Part shown: positions 25,201 to 33,422 of the stretch, in pieces | How positions within the stretch are numbered: the stretch's first letter is position 1 | Layout: every line of letters begins with the position of its first letter | Assembly: GCA_022766605.1 (NCBI GenBank) | Contig: JALEOH010000001.1 | Coordinates: 1-58,696 of the forward strand | DNA length: 58,696 nucleotides | Source: Ezakiella sp. | Lineage (GTDB): Bacteria; Bacillota; Clostridia; Tissierellales; Peptoniphilaceae | Direction: 5' to 3' | Notes under the pieces: generated by a model | What the model saw: only the letters and a program-made list of their open reading frames with translations | Told to the model about the DNA's origin: nothing | Database searches by the model: none | Program-made: the position numbers and the translations under genes

Positions 25201-28010
25201 AAACTACTTTTGAAGTTTTAAAATATGATAATCCATATCAAATAAACTTCAATGTCGAGCTAGATAAAGAAGCTTACGCATTTGATGAACCAGCAAATAT
25301 CAAGGTAGTTGCTTATGATAAAAATGGTCGCGCTCATCAAAATCTACCAGTTAATATAAGTCTAACAGGTCCAAATAACTTTGAGTTTAAATTGATGAAA
25401 TATACCGACTACTACGGTTCATTCCCACTACTAATTAGAACAAATTCAAGCATGGTTCCTGGAATTTACACTCTAAACCTAAATGCCAATAAATACGGTT
25501 ACGACGAGGGAATTGCATCGATTGAAATTCCATTTGGCGTAAATCCAGACCCAGTCGACCCAGTCGACCCTGTTGATCCTGTTGATCCTGTTGAGCCAGG
25601 CGAGGCTATCTACAAGATGGTAGAGACCGACGAAGCTGCAAAGATGATTGAAGATAATCGTGGAAATGATAATTTCGTTTTATTCGACGTAAGAACCAAG
25701 GCCGAATACAATGAAAGCCATATCGACGGAGCTATTCAACACGACTATTATTCTCCCGACCACGCTGAATATCTAAAAACTCTTGATAAAAATAAAACTT
25801 ATCTAATCATCTGCAGAACTCAAGTAAGAAGTGGTGCAACCGCAGAGATGATGAGAGATATGGGCTTTAATAAGATTTATTGGGTAAATGGCGGTATGAC
25901 CAAGTGGCTACGCGAAGGCCGTCCAGTTATATTCCCTGAATATGAAAAAGCACTAGAAATCAATATGTTCGCTGACAAGAAGAGCTATAGCCAAGGCGAG
26001 GAGATCAGAGTTAATATCCAAACAAGCGATCTTGAAGGCAATGGCGTTAGAAAAGCAAATCTTCTAGTTGAACTTCAAGATGAGGGTGGAAATAGAATTG
26101 ACTCCAAATCCATCCAATCGGGCAATCGTGGCGAAGCTGAGGTAGTATTTGCCGCTCCAAACTCATTTGGAAAATACCAAGTTGCTATAAAGGCAACATA
26201 CAATGACTTTAAAGCAGGGACTGGACTTGCAATGTTCAGCATTGGTGCAAGCGATTCCTCATTTATGAGTTTTGACGAAAGAAGTAGAGCGGGTCATTTC
26301 AGACATCTAAATACAGGTGATTTTGAATATGAATCACTCAAGAAATATTATGGAAAGAATATACTTCAATATTTCGTAAAGGATGAAAATCTAGGCAATC
26401 ACCAATTAAGAGAGCTAATCGATCCTAACAAGAAGACAGTACTCGTCTTTGGCTATCCAGGATGCGGTGCTTGTGTTGAAATGTGGAAGGCAATGGCTCC
26501 ACTATCACATGAAGCATATAATTTTATAGAGGTAGTTACATCAGTTGAAGAGGATGTAACAAGCACTGTCAAATTCGTAGATAATGTCTTAAAAGATCTA
26601 AATATCGAACACTTTAAGAGCCATATCTTCTACGATGCAGATGATAAGATTTGGGCAAGTCGCCTTGAATTTTTAACAACACCAAATACTGTATTGTTAG
26701 ATGAAAATGGAAGACTAGTAAATATCGCTGGAGCTCTTGATGCTAAAGGCCTATATGACTTCTACGAAAAGACCTTTGGAGAAAAAATCGATGGATCAGA
26801 GCCACCAATCGACCCCGATGAAAATAATGGAAGAATTGAATTATCATTTGCAAAGCCCGAAGTTAAAAAGGGTGAAAGACAACAAATAATTGCAAGCCTA
26901 TCCACCAACTCATCCGCTTCCCTAAATGGAAATACAATTAGGCTAACCTTGACCTATCCAAATGGAAAGACAGAAAGCTTCAATAGAGCAAGCTCATATA
27001 ATGGCACTGTTGCTCTTAATTTCACAGCATCTGAAGCAGATCCCGATGGAGAATATCAAGTAAGAGCCGAAATAATCGGTGGCAATATTAAAGCAAATCC
27101 TGTAACTGGATTATTTACTGTTATCAGTGATAATCCTGGACCAAATCCAGATGATCCAACAAGTAGCTTTAATTTAACAGCCGTAGTTGATAAGAAAAAC
27201 TATAATCCAGGAGAGACCATCATAATGACGGCAATTCTAACCGACTCATATAATAGAGCAATGGTAGGAGAAAATGTCCACATGACTTTCATCTACCCTG
27301 CTGGCAACACTTATGAATATGACAAGAGAACTGACTCATATGGTAGAGTAAAGCTCACCTTTACTACCAACTACAATGTCCCTCAAGGTAATTATACTTT
27401 TAGAGCAATCTATGGTGGAAAGACAGTTGAGAAAGTATTCTCAATTGGAGAAAAGAGTCCAGATCCCGATCCAAATCCAAGACCAGATCCAAATGATGGA
27501 AATAGTCTAAGCTATCAAGATAGATATAATCGTGGCGAATTCAATCATTTAAGTGATGGGGATCTACTTCCTAAGCTAAGAAATGCCTACGGTAAAAATA
27601 TCTTAAATTACACTGTAACAAATATGAGGGGTCAAAATGTCACCGTACGCTCCATCGTCGATGGTAAAAGACCAACCGTTGTTGCAATGGGCTACCCAAG
27701 TTGCGGAGGATGTCAAGCAAGCTGGAAGAGTCTTGTCAATATTGATAAATCTAAGTTTAATATGTTTGAGGCAATGACCTCTGGCGATGCAAATAGCATA
27801 AACAATGTATTAAATAGACTTGGATTGAGTCAAATGTCAAGTTATTTCTACTACAATGCAAGAGATATTTTCAATCTCATCGGTGCAAATTATGTTCCAT
27901 GTCTACTCTATCTAGATAGGGATGGTAATATTACAAATGTCAGCTATTTCAATAATAACAATGAAGTAATTTCAATTGTAAACACCATTACAGGAACTAC
28001 AAGTAAATAA
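22269..28010 (+). CDS. giant secreted C1A cysteine protease fused to rhodanese and two thioredoxin-like domains
   Basis: The 1913-aa protein starts at the ATG preceded by AAAGGAGA, not at the further upstream in-frame start. It has a signal peptide (1-28), an acidic prosegment, then a C1A peptidase (about 120-335; C146 in NGSCWAFATYG, H281, N311 in KNSWG). A lectin-like domain follows (about 335-510), three BIG2 repeats (about 515-780), and three Ig/macroglobulin-like repeats (about 783-1090). After a (PVD)n linker comes a rhodanese domain (about 1113-1225; catalytic C1182 in ICRTQVRSG), another Ig-like unit, then a thioredoxin-like domain with C1399-G-A-C1402 and TTPNTV as cis-proline site. 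Two more Ig-like units and a second thioredoxin-like domain with C1812-G-G-C1815 complete it. The protease-plus-redox architecture is one I do not recognise. No anchor motif is seen. Confidence 0.9.
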   Translation: MKLSKKFTLLISVILSLTMIITPFQAFAQNDGLEISDEFIVESDPFFNGDIVDENVELTMDEETIIVDELPISDAPMNPEFDQFDRLMSDGGKNFGLRQDPVKINTNYDLIDNQRGIKAQGYPARYDMRTMNKVTPMKNQGPNGSCWAFATYGSSESVLMPRYYDFSEKHLRNTHGYDWGPNDGGTHQVSTAYLSRWSGPIDEKDDPYGPYAWNSPHGLQRIMDIDKVMYLPDKRSGAQIDYIKEVLMNYGGIYSCINGGEQDLNVRTMGHYMPYRAAANHAVTIVGWDDNYSRYNFLRTPPADGAWIVKNSWGTTWKNSGGYYYVSYYDSVVATSMACFVMKNKSSNESIWYYDDLGMTSNIGNGNTGYFANVFGPARNNIDVVEVGFFVPSNGASYEVYISSGQQANFNQRTRVASGTLQYAGYYTVKIPATRVNSGEYFSPIIKLTTPGYNYPIPVENPINGYSSRARAGRGQSYISYDGYSWSDLTNQRYNANACVKAMTVPAGASPNPNVVKISSVSFPQSNYELTTGDSINLETVITPENASNKRLTYASNPYGVVSISQDGILKGLKEGTATITATSNDGSYKRATATVTVKNKNSEIPVDGITLDKNNLNIAVGQSATIKATVSPSNATNPRVTWTSSNQRVATVSAGVVRGVAQGRATITATTSNGKSASAIVNVGPSGTLISYISLTPNNNTIKVGDSYTIRTTIQPTNATNKTLEWQSANPRIASVNSNGLVTGISAGKTTITAKTTDGSNKSQIAYVTVEKKDNNTPANNPFIVNVTPSRTTINYGSSQTLRITAKNKYNQQMRYVDVKAIITKPNGDTFTKTGRIGSIGYLNLSLSSGELNQGGEYSVRVVCSGRGFDNGEQTTTFTVADTRPVFKTTLTPRSSSIYNNESIYFDVQASYGRYSIAYADIAFTVTLPNGTVHKNNFKTDNYGRFTIYYSPDLSPAGTYKARVELSKSGYQNSVAETTFEVLKYDNPYQINFNVELDKEAYAFDEPANIKVVAYDKNGRAHQNLPVNISLTGPNNFEFKLMKYTDYYGSFPLLIRTNSSMVPGIYTLNLNANKYGYDEGIASIEIPFGVNPDPVDPVDPVDPVDPVEPGEAIYKMVETDEAAKMIEDNRGNDNFVLFDVRTKAEYNESHIDGAIQHDYYSPDHAEYLKTLDKNKTYLIICRTQVRSGATAEMMRDMGFNKIYWVNGGMTKWLREGRPVIFPEYEKALEINMFADKKSYSQGEEIRVNIQTSDLEGNGVRKANLLVELQDEGGNRIDSKSIQSGNRGEAEVVFAAPNSFGKYQVAIKATYNDFKAGTGLAMFSIGASDSSFMSFDERSRAGHFRHLNTGDFEYESLKKYYGKNILQYFVKDENLGNHQLRELIDPNKKTVLVFGYPGCGACVEMWKAMAPLSHEAYNFIEVVTSVEEDVTSTVKFVDNVLKDLNIEHFKSHIFYDADDKIWASRLEFLTTPNTVLLDENGRLVNIAGALDAKGLYDFYEKTFGEKIDGSEPPIDPDENNGRIELSFAKPEVKKGERQQIIASLSTNSSASLNGNTIRLTLTYPNGKTESFNRASSYNGTVALNFTASEADPDGEYQVRAEIIGGNIKANPVTGLFTVISDNPGPNPDDPTSSFNLTAVVDKKNYNPGETIIMTAILTDSYNRAMVGENVHMTFIYPAGNTYEYDKRTDSYGRVKLTFTTNYNVPQGNYTFRAIYGGKTVEKVFSIGEKSPDPDPNPRPDPNDGNSLSYQDRYNRGEFNHLSDGDLLPKLRNAYGKNILNYTVTNMRGQNVTVRSIVDGKRPTVVAMGYPSCGGCQASWKSLVNIDKSKFNMFEAMTSGDANSINNVLNRLGLSQMSSYFYYNARDIFNLIGANYVPCLLYLDRDGNITNVSYFNNNNEVISIVNTITGTTSK
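25551..25595 (+). repeat. 9-bp tandem repeat coding a PVD linker
   Basis: Four PVD units and one PVE unit are coded by near-identical 9-bp repeats between the Ig-like repeats and the rhodanese domain of the giant protease, forming a stiff acidic proline linker. The array could vary in length between strains. Confidence 0.85.
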
Positions 28011-28023
28011 AATAACAAATATT

Positions 28024-28053
28024 AAAACTTGCCTCGAAATGGGCAAGTTTTTT
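28024..28053 (+). terminator. terminator of the giant protease gene
   Basis: Stem ACTTGCC/GGCAAGT with an 8-nt loop is followed by six Ts just past the stop codon. Confidence 0.9.
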
Positions 28054-28089
28054 ACATAATAATTATATTGAAGTTTAATAAGCTAACTA

Positions 28090-28118
28090 TTGCATAATTG
28101 TTAATTATCTGCTAAAAT
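28090..28118 (+). promoter_or_regulatory. promoter of the 1150-aa protease gene
   Basis: TTGCAT and TAAAAT are separated by exactly 17 nt, about 100 nt upstream of the start codon. The tandem protease gene thus has its own promoter after the preceding terminator. Confidence 0.6.
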
Positions 28119-28132
28119 AAATTATGGGCTAA

Positions 28133-28200
28133 GTGCTATCACGGTAAAACATCGTGATAGATAAAATCAATTGGTCCTGAAAATTTATGGATAAAATCCA
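28133..28200 (+). promoter_or_regulatory. structured 5' leader of the 1150-aa protease gene
   Basis: A perfect 8-bp stem CTATCACG/CGTGATAG with a 9-nt loop is followed by a small GGAT/ATCC hairpin inside a TTGG/CCAA pair, ending just before the AAAGGAG ribosome site. It resembles no riboswitch class that I recognise. Confidence 0.4.
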
Positions 28201-28217
28201 ACGAAAGGAGAAAGTGA

Positions 28218-31200
28218 ATGAAATCAAATCACAAGACAACGCTAGTATGTGCGATACTATCGCTACTTCTAGCACTAACTCCAATCCCCGCATTTGCGAG
28301 AAGCTTTTACGGGCAAAGACACAACGATCAATCTACAATTCCACAGCAAATCATAGTAGATGATCTACCGGTGCATGAAGCACCACGCGATCCTGCATTT
28401 TCTAGTTATATACCACAGTCTTATAATAGATATGCTAGAAGTTCGGCTATCAAAACCGGCTATAGGCCTGCTCCATTTAAGGCAAATAACAATCCAAATG
28501 CTGTTCCCGCCGCATTAAGAGCTAATCGCCTACCAGCAAAATTCGACCTCAGAGAAGAAAATCGAGTAACTGCTGTTAGAGATCAAGGCCCTAATGGAAG
28601 TTGCTGGGCATTTGCTACCTACGCTTCAGCTGAATCGGTCTTGATGCCAAGGCGAATGGACTTCAGCGAAAAGCACTTGAGAAATACTCATGGTTATGAC
28701 TGGGGTCCAGATGATGGAGGTAACCATCAAATCTCAACTGCCTATCTATCACGCTGGTCAGGCCCAATTGATGAGAGAGATGATCCATATGATCCATATG
28801 GCTTTACCTCACCCAATGGACTAGAAAGGACAATGAATCTCGACAGCGCTCTATTTTTACCAGATGTAAATAAAGGAGCCAATAACGAATCATTAAAAAG
28901 AGCTCTTATGAACTATGGTGCGGCCTATACCACCATATATAGTGATGAATATTATTTAAATAAAAATACTATGGCTCACTATCAACCCTCTAGTAGTGGT
29001 CGAAGAGGTGACCATGCTGTAACTATTGTTGGCTGGGACGATAACTTCAGTCGCTTTAATTTTAAGCAAACTCCTCCAGGAGACGGCGCATGGATTATTA
29101 AAAATTCATGGGGAAATCGCTGGGGTAATCTCGGTGGATACTATTATGTAAGCTACTATGATAAGATCGGCGGAAGCAATAACTGCGTCTTTATTCTTAA
29201 AGACAAAGAGCCAGGTCAATCCCTATGGTACTATGATGAACTTGGCATGACTTCAAGCTATGGTAATGGGGATACTGCCTATTATGCAAATGTATTTGGG
29301 CCAGTTGACGAAAATACAGATGTAGTTGAAGTTGGAATTTATCTTCCATCCAATGGTGCAAGCTATGATATATATCTTGCAAGTGGAAATGGAAAAGTCG
29401 ATTTAAATAATAGACAATTGGTTGCAAGCGGATATTCTGAATTTGCAGGATATTATACAATTGAAATCGATAGAAAGACCATAAATAAAGGCGAATTATT
29501 TGCACCAATAGTCAAGGTTACCACACCAGGATATAATTATCCTATTCCAGTTGAAGCCCCTATAAGAGGATATTCTTCAAGAGCAAGAGCTGGTTATGGA
29601 CAAAGTTATATTTCATATAATGGTAGCTCTTGGCAAGATATGACAAGTCAAAGCTACGACACAAATGTCTGTGTAAAAGCTATTACAGAAAAATCCAACA
29701 ATAATTATGATATTAAAGTAAGCTCGATATCATTTAATAATAGCAATGTCGAAATTAGTAAAGGAGAAAAATTAATTCTCTCGCCAAGAATAATGCCAGA
29801 AAATGCAAGCAATAAAAAATTATCTTATAGCTCAAGTCCAATTGGCATAGTCGATATCAATGACAATGGCGAGCTAACCGCAATTAAAGCTGGCACAGCA
29901 ACAGTTGTTGCAAGCGCAACCGACGGTTCAGGAGTAAGCACTAGTTTAAGAGTTAATGTAGTCGATAAATCCGAAGTTCAATCCATTACGCTCAATATGA
30001 ATAAATTGAGTCTAAAAATCGGTGAGAGCTATCAACTTAAGGCAAGTATACTTCCTGCAACTGCTAATAATTTAGTCACATGGACTAGCTCCAATCCATC
30101 GGTTGCAACCGTAGAAAGTGGATTGATTCGTGCAAAAGGACAAGGTAGTGCAACTATCACTGCAAAAGCCGTAAATGGATTAACTGCCAACTGCCAAGTT
30201 GAAGTAACTAGCAGGACTGTCTATGTAGAAAGTATCAGTTTTAAAAATTCAGTTGAAAATATAAATGTCGGAGATAAATTTATTATCGATCCAATAATAA
30301 CTCCACAAAATGCTAGCAATAAAAAACTCAACTACTATGCAAGTCCATATGGTCTAGTTAGCATTAATGGCAATGAAATAGAAGCTCTAAAGCCAGGTAC
30401 GGTTACTATAAGTGCTTATTCGACAGATGGATCTTATAAGAGATCGAGCTTCCAAATTATAATTTCCGAAAAAACTTCAGATATACCAGTTACTTCTATC
30501 TCACTTGATAGAACTGAGTTAAATCTAAAGCCAGACGAAGGAGCTCAAGTATATGCAACTATCTATCCAGAAAATGCTAGCGACAAATCCATCTTTTGGT
30601 CAAGCTCAAACGAAAATGTGGCAACAGTTAGCGATGGATATATAAGTGCAACTGGCGTAGGAAGTGCTATTATTACTGCTAAAACTTCCAATGGGCTTAG
30701 CGCCAAACTAAGCGTCAATGTTAAAGCAGATGAGCCTGAAGTCGGCAATAGTAGAGTTGAATTAACCAAAGAACTAAATGCCGGTTATAATCAAATTATT
30801 AAAGTAACTCCAATCGATCAAGATGGATATGGTATAAGAGGAGCTTATATCACAGCAAAAGTAACTACGCCCGATGGATTTACAATCACAAGAAGTGCAT
30901 ATAATAGCTATTATTATGGGGGTAGTGTAAGTCTTGTAATAGACGGAAGCTATTTGAGAATGCCAGGCGAATACAAGGTCGACATATTAGTTTCAAAGGA
31001 TGGTTATAATCTTGGAAGCTATTCCACGAATTTTATAGTAAAGGACTTCAAGGCAAGCTTTAATATAAATTTAAATGGAACAACTAAAACCGTAAAGGTC
31101 GAAGAAGCTATAAGTTTTGAAATTGCATCGACTTTTAATAACTCAAGGCTTAGCTATGTAGACATTACCCCAAGCATTGTCTACCCCGATGGAACAGTTA

Positions 31201-31670
31201 AAGAGCTAGAAAACTTTACTACTGGCTCAACAGGATTGGCAAATATCCAATATATTCCTGAATATGAAGGAGAATATACTTTTAAAATCTATTGCCAAAA
31301 AGATGGATATAATGATGTATATAAAGAAATTTCTTTCATAGCTGAAAAGCCGGAGGAAGTAAATGAAAATGCTCTTATTATTTCAGTCGATCCTAAAAAT
31401 AAAAATTACAGGCTCGGCAATACTGCTTATTTCAAAATAAAAGTAAGCGATCCCAATGGCCAAATTATCAGAAATCAACAAGTTAATATTGTAATTACAG
31501 GTCCAAACAACTATTATTATAAACTTGCAAAATACACCAACTACTATGGAGAAACCACCCTCCAAATATCATCAAGAGGATATGATGCAGGAGAATATAA
31601 TATAAAAATAAGTGCAAAACGCACTGGCTATGATGAAGGATATGCAATTGCAATAGCTAATTTCAACTAA
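28218..31670 (+). CDS. secreted C1A cysteine protease with lectin-like and Ig-like repeats
   Basis: The 1150-aa protein is a close paralogue of the giant protease next to it. It has a signal peptide (1-27, ending PAFAR), a prosegment, and a C1A domain (about 105-320) with C129 in NGSCWAFATYA, H266 in DHAVTIVGWDD and N296 in KNSWG. A lectin-like domain follows (about 325-495), then four BIG2 repeats (about 499-580, 585-660, 670-750, 757-830) and three Ig/macroglobulin-like repeats to the end. The last repeat (GPNNYYYKLAKYTNYYG) matches the repeat with GPNNFEFKLMKYTDYYG in the giant protease. It lacks the rhodanese and thioredoxin modules. AAAGGAG precedes the ATG. Confidence 0.92.
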   Translation: MKSNHKTTLVCAILSLLLALTPIPAFARSFYGQRHNDQSTIPQQIIVDDLPVHEAPRDPAFSSYIPQSYNRYARSSAIKTGYRPAPFKANNNPNAVPAALRANRLPAKFDLREENRVTAVRDQGPNGSCWAFATYASAESVLMPRRMDFSEKHLRNTHGYDWGPDDGGNHQISTAYLSRWSGPIDERDDPYDPYGFTSPNGLERTMNLDSALFLPDVNKGANNESLKRALMNYGAAYTTIYSDEYYLNKNTMAHYQPSSSGRRGDHAVTIVGWDDNFSRFNFKQTPPGDGAWIIKNSWGNRWGNLGGYYYVSYYDKIGGSNNCVFILKDKEPGQSLWYYDELGMTSSYGNGDTAYYANVFGPVDENTDVVEVGIYLPSNGASYDIYLASGNGKVDLNNRQLVASGYSEFAGYYTIEIDRKTINKGELFAPIVKVTTPGYNYPIPVEAPIRGYSSRARAGYGQSYISYNGSSWQDMTSQSYDTNVCVKAITEKSNNNYDIKVSSISFNNSNVEISKGEKLILSPRIMPENASNKKLSYSSSPIGIVDINDNGELTAIKAGTATVVASATDGSGVSTSLRVNVVDKSEVQSITLNMNKLSLKIGESYQLKASILPATANNLVTWTSSNPSVATVESGLIRAKGQGSATITAKAVNGLTANCQVEVTSRTVYVESISFKNSVENINVGDKFIIDPIITPQNASNKKLNYYASPYGLVSINGNEIEALKPGTVTISAYSTDGSYKRSSFQIIISEKTSDIPVTSISLDRTELNLKPDEGAQVYATIYPENASDKSIFWSSSNENVATVSDGYISATGVGSAIITAKTSNGLSAKLSVNVKADEPEVGNSRVELTKELNAGYNQIIKVTPIDQDGYGIRGAYITAKVTTPDGFTITRSAYNSYYYGGSVSLVIDGSYLRMPGEYKVDILVSKDGYNLGSYSTNFIVKDFKASFNINLNGTTKTVKVEEAISFEIASTFNNSRLSYVDITPSIVYPDGTVKELENFTTGSTGLANIQYIPEYEGEYTFKIYCQKDGYNDVYKEISFIAEKPEEVNENALIISVDPKNKNYRLGNTAYFKIKVSDPNGQIIRNQQVNIVITGPNNYYYKLAKYTNYYGETTLQISSRGYDAGEYNIKISAKRTGYDEGYAIAIANFN

Positions 31671-31674
31671 ATTA

Positions 31675-31695
31675 TAAGGGCGGACTCCGCCCTTA
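31675..31695 (+). terminator. hairpin after the 1150-aa protease gene
   Basis: A GC-rich 9-bp stem AAGGGCGGA/TCCGCCCTT has almost no loop and follows the stop codon by a few bases. The T tract is weak, so termination efficiency is uncertain. Confidence 0.6.
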
Positions 31696-31701
31696 CTACA
31701 T

Positions 31702-31728
31702 AAAAAAAATCACCGATTGCTCGGTGAT
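31702..31728 (-). terminator. ferredoxin gene terminator
   Basis: Stem ATCACCGA/TCGGTGAT with a 4-nt loop and a T run on the minus strand, downstream of the ferredoxin stop. Confidence 0.88.
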
Positions 31729-31751
31729 TTTAATGTCTACCTATGTAGAGC

Positions 31752-31922
31752 TTACTCAATTGGTTCGCATGCTCCTGTTGGGCAAACATCTGCGCAACTT
31801 CCGCAGCCAATGCATTCATTTGCATCGATTACATAGATATCTCCTTCTGTAATGCAATCAGTTGGGCATTCGCTTTGGCATTGTCCACAAGCGATGCAAT
31901 CATCTGTAATGTGATATTTCAT
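31752..31922 (-). CDS. 2[4Fe-4S] ferredoxin
   Basis: This is a small clostridial-type ferredoxin, an electron carrier of anaerobic metabolism. From the ATG preceded by AGGAGG the product is 56 aa and holds two clusters: CIACGQCQSECP and CIGCGSCADVCP, each C-x2-C-x2-C-x3-C-P. An in-frame start 24 nt upstream is less likely. It is monocistronic, flanked by terminators. Confidence 0.96.
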   Translation of the reverse strand: MKYHITDDCIACGQCQSECPTDCITEGDIYVIDANECIGCGSCADVCPTGACEPIE

Positions 31923-32027
31923 AGTAAACCTCCTTTTTTTTTGCAAATTCTCTTTGCAAATCTATTATACCAATTATCTTACATTATTACAACAAAAAAT
32001 CAAAATTTTATGAAAATTTGTAAAAAA

Positions 32028-32041
32028 TTAGCATACGCTAA
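32028..32041. promoter_or_regulatory. TTAGCATACGCTAA palindrome upstream of trmB promoter
   Basis: A near-perfect palindrome (TTAGC-ATAC-GCTAA, extending to AATTAGC/GCTAATT) lies 9 nt before the trmB -35. The same element, with TATG at its centre, occurs before the SLH gene at 56042. Confidence 0.45.
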
Positions 32042-32050
32042 TTAATTTAC

Positions 32051-32079
32051 TTGATTTATTGTTTAAAATATTTTATAAT
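32051..32079 (+). promoter_or_regulatory. trmB promoter
   Basis: TTGATT and TATAAT with a 17-nt spacer, ending 17 nt before the trmB start codon. Confidence 0.7.
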
Positions 32080-32096
32080 CAAGCTTAGGTGATAAT

Positions 32097-32717
32097 ATGA
32101 GAATGAGAAAGAAATGGTGGGCCATCCCCACTTTATATGATTCAGGTCGAGCACTTTTTTGGCCTGAGGAATATAAAGGAAAGTGGCATGATTACTTTAA
32201 AAATAATAATAAAATAGTCTTGGATATCGGCTGTGGAAGCGGAGAATATAGTCTAATGGAGGCAAAGCTTAATCCCTGCGTCAATTATATTTTGTGGGAT
32301 CGCGATCCTGGCGTTTTAGTTTATACACTAGAGAATTTGCTTAAAGCTGGACTTAAAAATGTAGTTCTTATTCCACGCGATATCAAAGATATAGAAAATA
32401 TCTTTGGCGAAGAAGAAATAGATTTTATGACTATTCACTTCCCCAATCCATGGCCTAAAAATACCCAAAATCATCGCAGACTTACCCACACCAATAAACT
32501 TTTGCAATATAAAAAACTTTTAAAAAAAGATGGAATTATCGACTTTAGGACAGATGATTTGGAATTATATAATGATACTCTTAATTATATAAAAAAAGTC
32601 GGTGGCAATATTATCGCTCATTCAAGCGACAGCCCTGCCACCGACACTATTAGTCACTACGAAAAGAGATTTAGATCTCTTAATATTCCAATTAAATCGA
32701 TTAGATTTAAATTATAA
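32097..32717 (+). CDS. trmB: tRNA (guanine-N7-)-methyltransferase
   Basis: TrmB methylates G46 in the variable loop of tRNA. The 206-aa product has the SAM motif VLDIGCGSGEYSL, the family block HFPNPWPKNTQNHRRLT and FRTDD near the C terminus, all diagnostic. Length is typical. Its 3' end overlaps the convergent SDR gene by 6 nt with no room for a terminator between them. Confidence 0.96.
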   Translation: MRMRKKWWAIPTLYDSGRALFWPEEYKGKWHDYFKNNNKIVLDIGCGSGEYSLMEAKLNPCVNYILWDRDPGVLVYTLENLLKAGLKNVVLIPRDIKDIENIFGEEEIDFMTIHFPNPWPKNTQNHRRLTHTNKLLQYKKLLKKDGIIDFRTDDLELYNDTLNYIKKVGGNIIAHSSDSPATDTISHYEKRFRSLNIPIKSIRFKL

Positions 32718-33422
32718 AAAACCGCCGTCAATTTTAATATTGGCGCCACTTACATAACTTGCATCTTCCAGTAAAAATTTGACAACACTTGCAATCTCAC
32801 TTGCCCTGCCCATTCTGCCAAGTGGTATTTCCTTAGTTAAATTAAGCTTATCCTCCAAATTTATATTGAAATTCATCCTAGTATCAATAACTCCCGGGCT
32901 GATGGAATTGACCCTTACTCCAGAAGGCCCAAGCTCCTTTGCAAGTGCATTTGAAAAGTTGATTAGCCCCGCCTTACTAGCTGAATATACCGCCTCGCAA
33001 CTAGCACCGCTTATGCCCCAAATAGATGAAATATAAATAAGCGAACTCTCTCTTATGCCACTTAATGCAAGCAATTTATCCACGAGTAAATGGGTTAAAA
33101 TTATTGGAGCATTTAGATTAATATCCAATATCTTTTTTATAATATCGTCATCCTGTCGATTAATCATATTGATATCGCTAAATCCAGAGGCAAATACTAT
33201 TGCATCGATATATTTATATCTTTTATTTATATTGTAAACAAATTCATCAAGGCTAGGCTTGCTAGCAAGATCCAGCTTATAGAGTTCTATATTGGCAATG
33301 CTATTTTTTAAGTCATAATAATGTTCATTTGCAGTAGCTATAATATGATAGCTCTCCTTTAGTTCATCATATATCGCTCTTCCAATTCCACCTGATGCAC
33401 CAATTAAGATGAGATTTTTCAT
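32712..33422 (-). CDS. short-chain dehydrogenase/reductase (FabG-like)
   Basis: The 236-aa product is a classical SDR: NAD(P)-binding GASGGIGRAI at residues 8-17, the NIxA-like region near 80, catalytic Ser in YISSIWG and YSASKAG with the YxxxK pair, then the PGVIDTRMN stretch. It could be a 3-oxoacyl-ACP reductase or another SDR; context does not decide. It is the last gene of the cutC-lgt operon, overlapping the peptidase C26 gene by 4 nt (ATGA) without its own strong ribosome site. Confidence 0.88.
   Translation of the reverse strand: MKNLILIGASGGIGRAIYDELKESYHIIATANEHYYDLKNSIANIELYKLDLASKPSLDEFVYNINKRYKYIDAIVFASGFSDINMINRQDDDIIKKILDINLNAPIILTHLLVDKLLALSGIRESSLIYISSIWGISGASCEAVYSASKAGLINFSNALAKELGPSGVRVNSISPGVIDTRMNFNINLEDKLNLTKEIPLGRMGRASEIASVVKFLLEDASYVSGANIKIDGGFL

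Noticed and set aside
25551..25595. PVD tandem repeats as a sign of phase variation
   Set aside because: The repeat unit is 9 bp, a multiple of three, so copy-number change would alter linker length only and not switch the frame.
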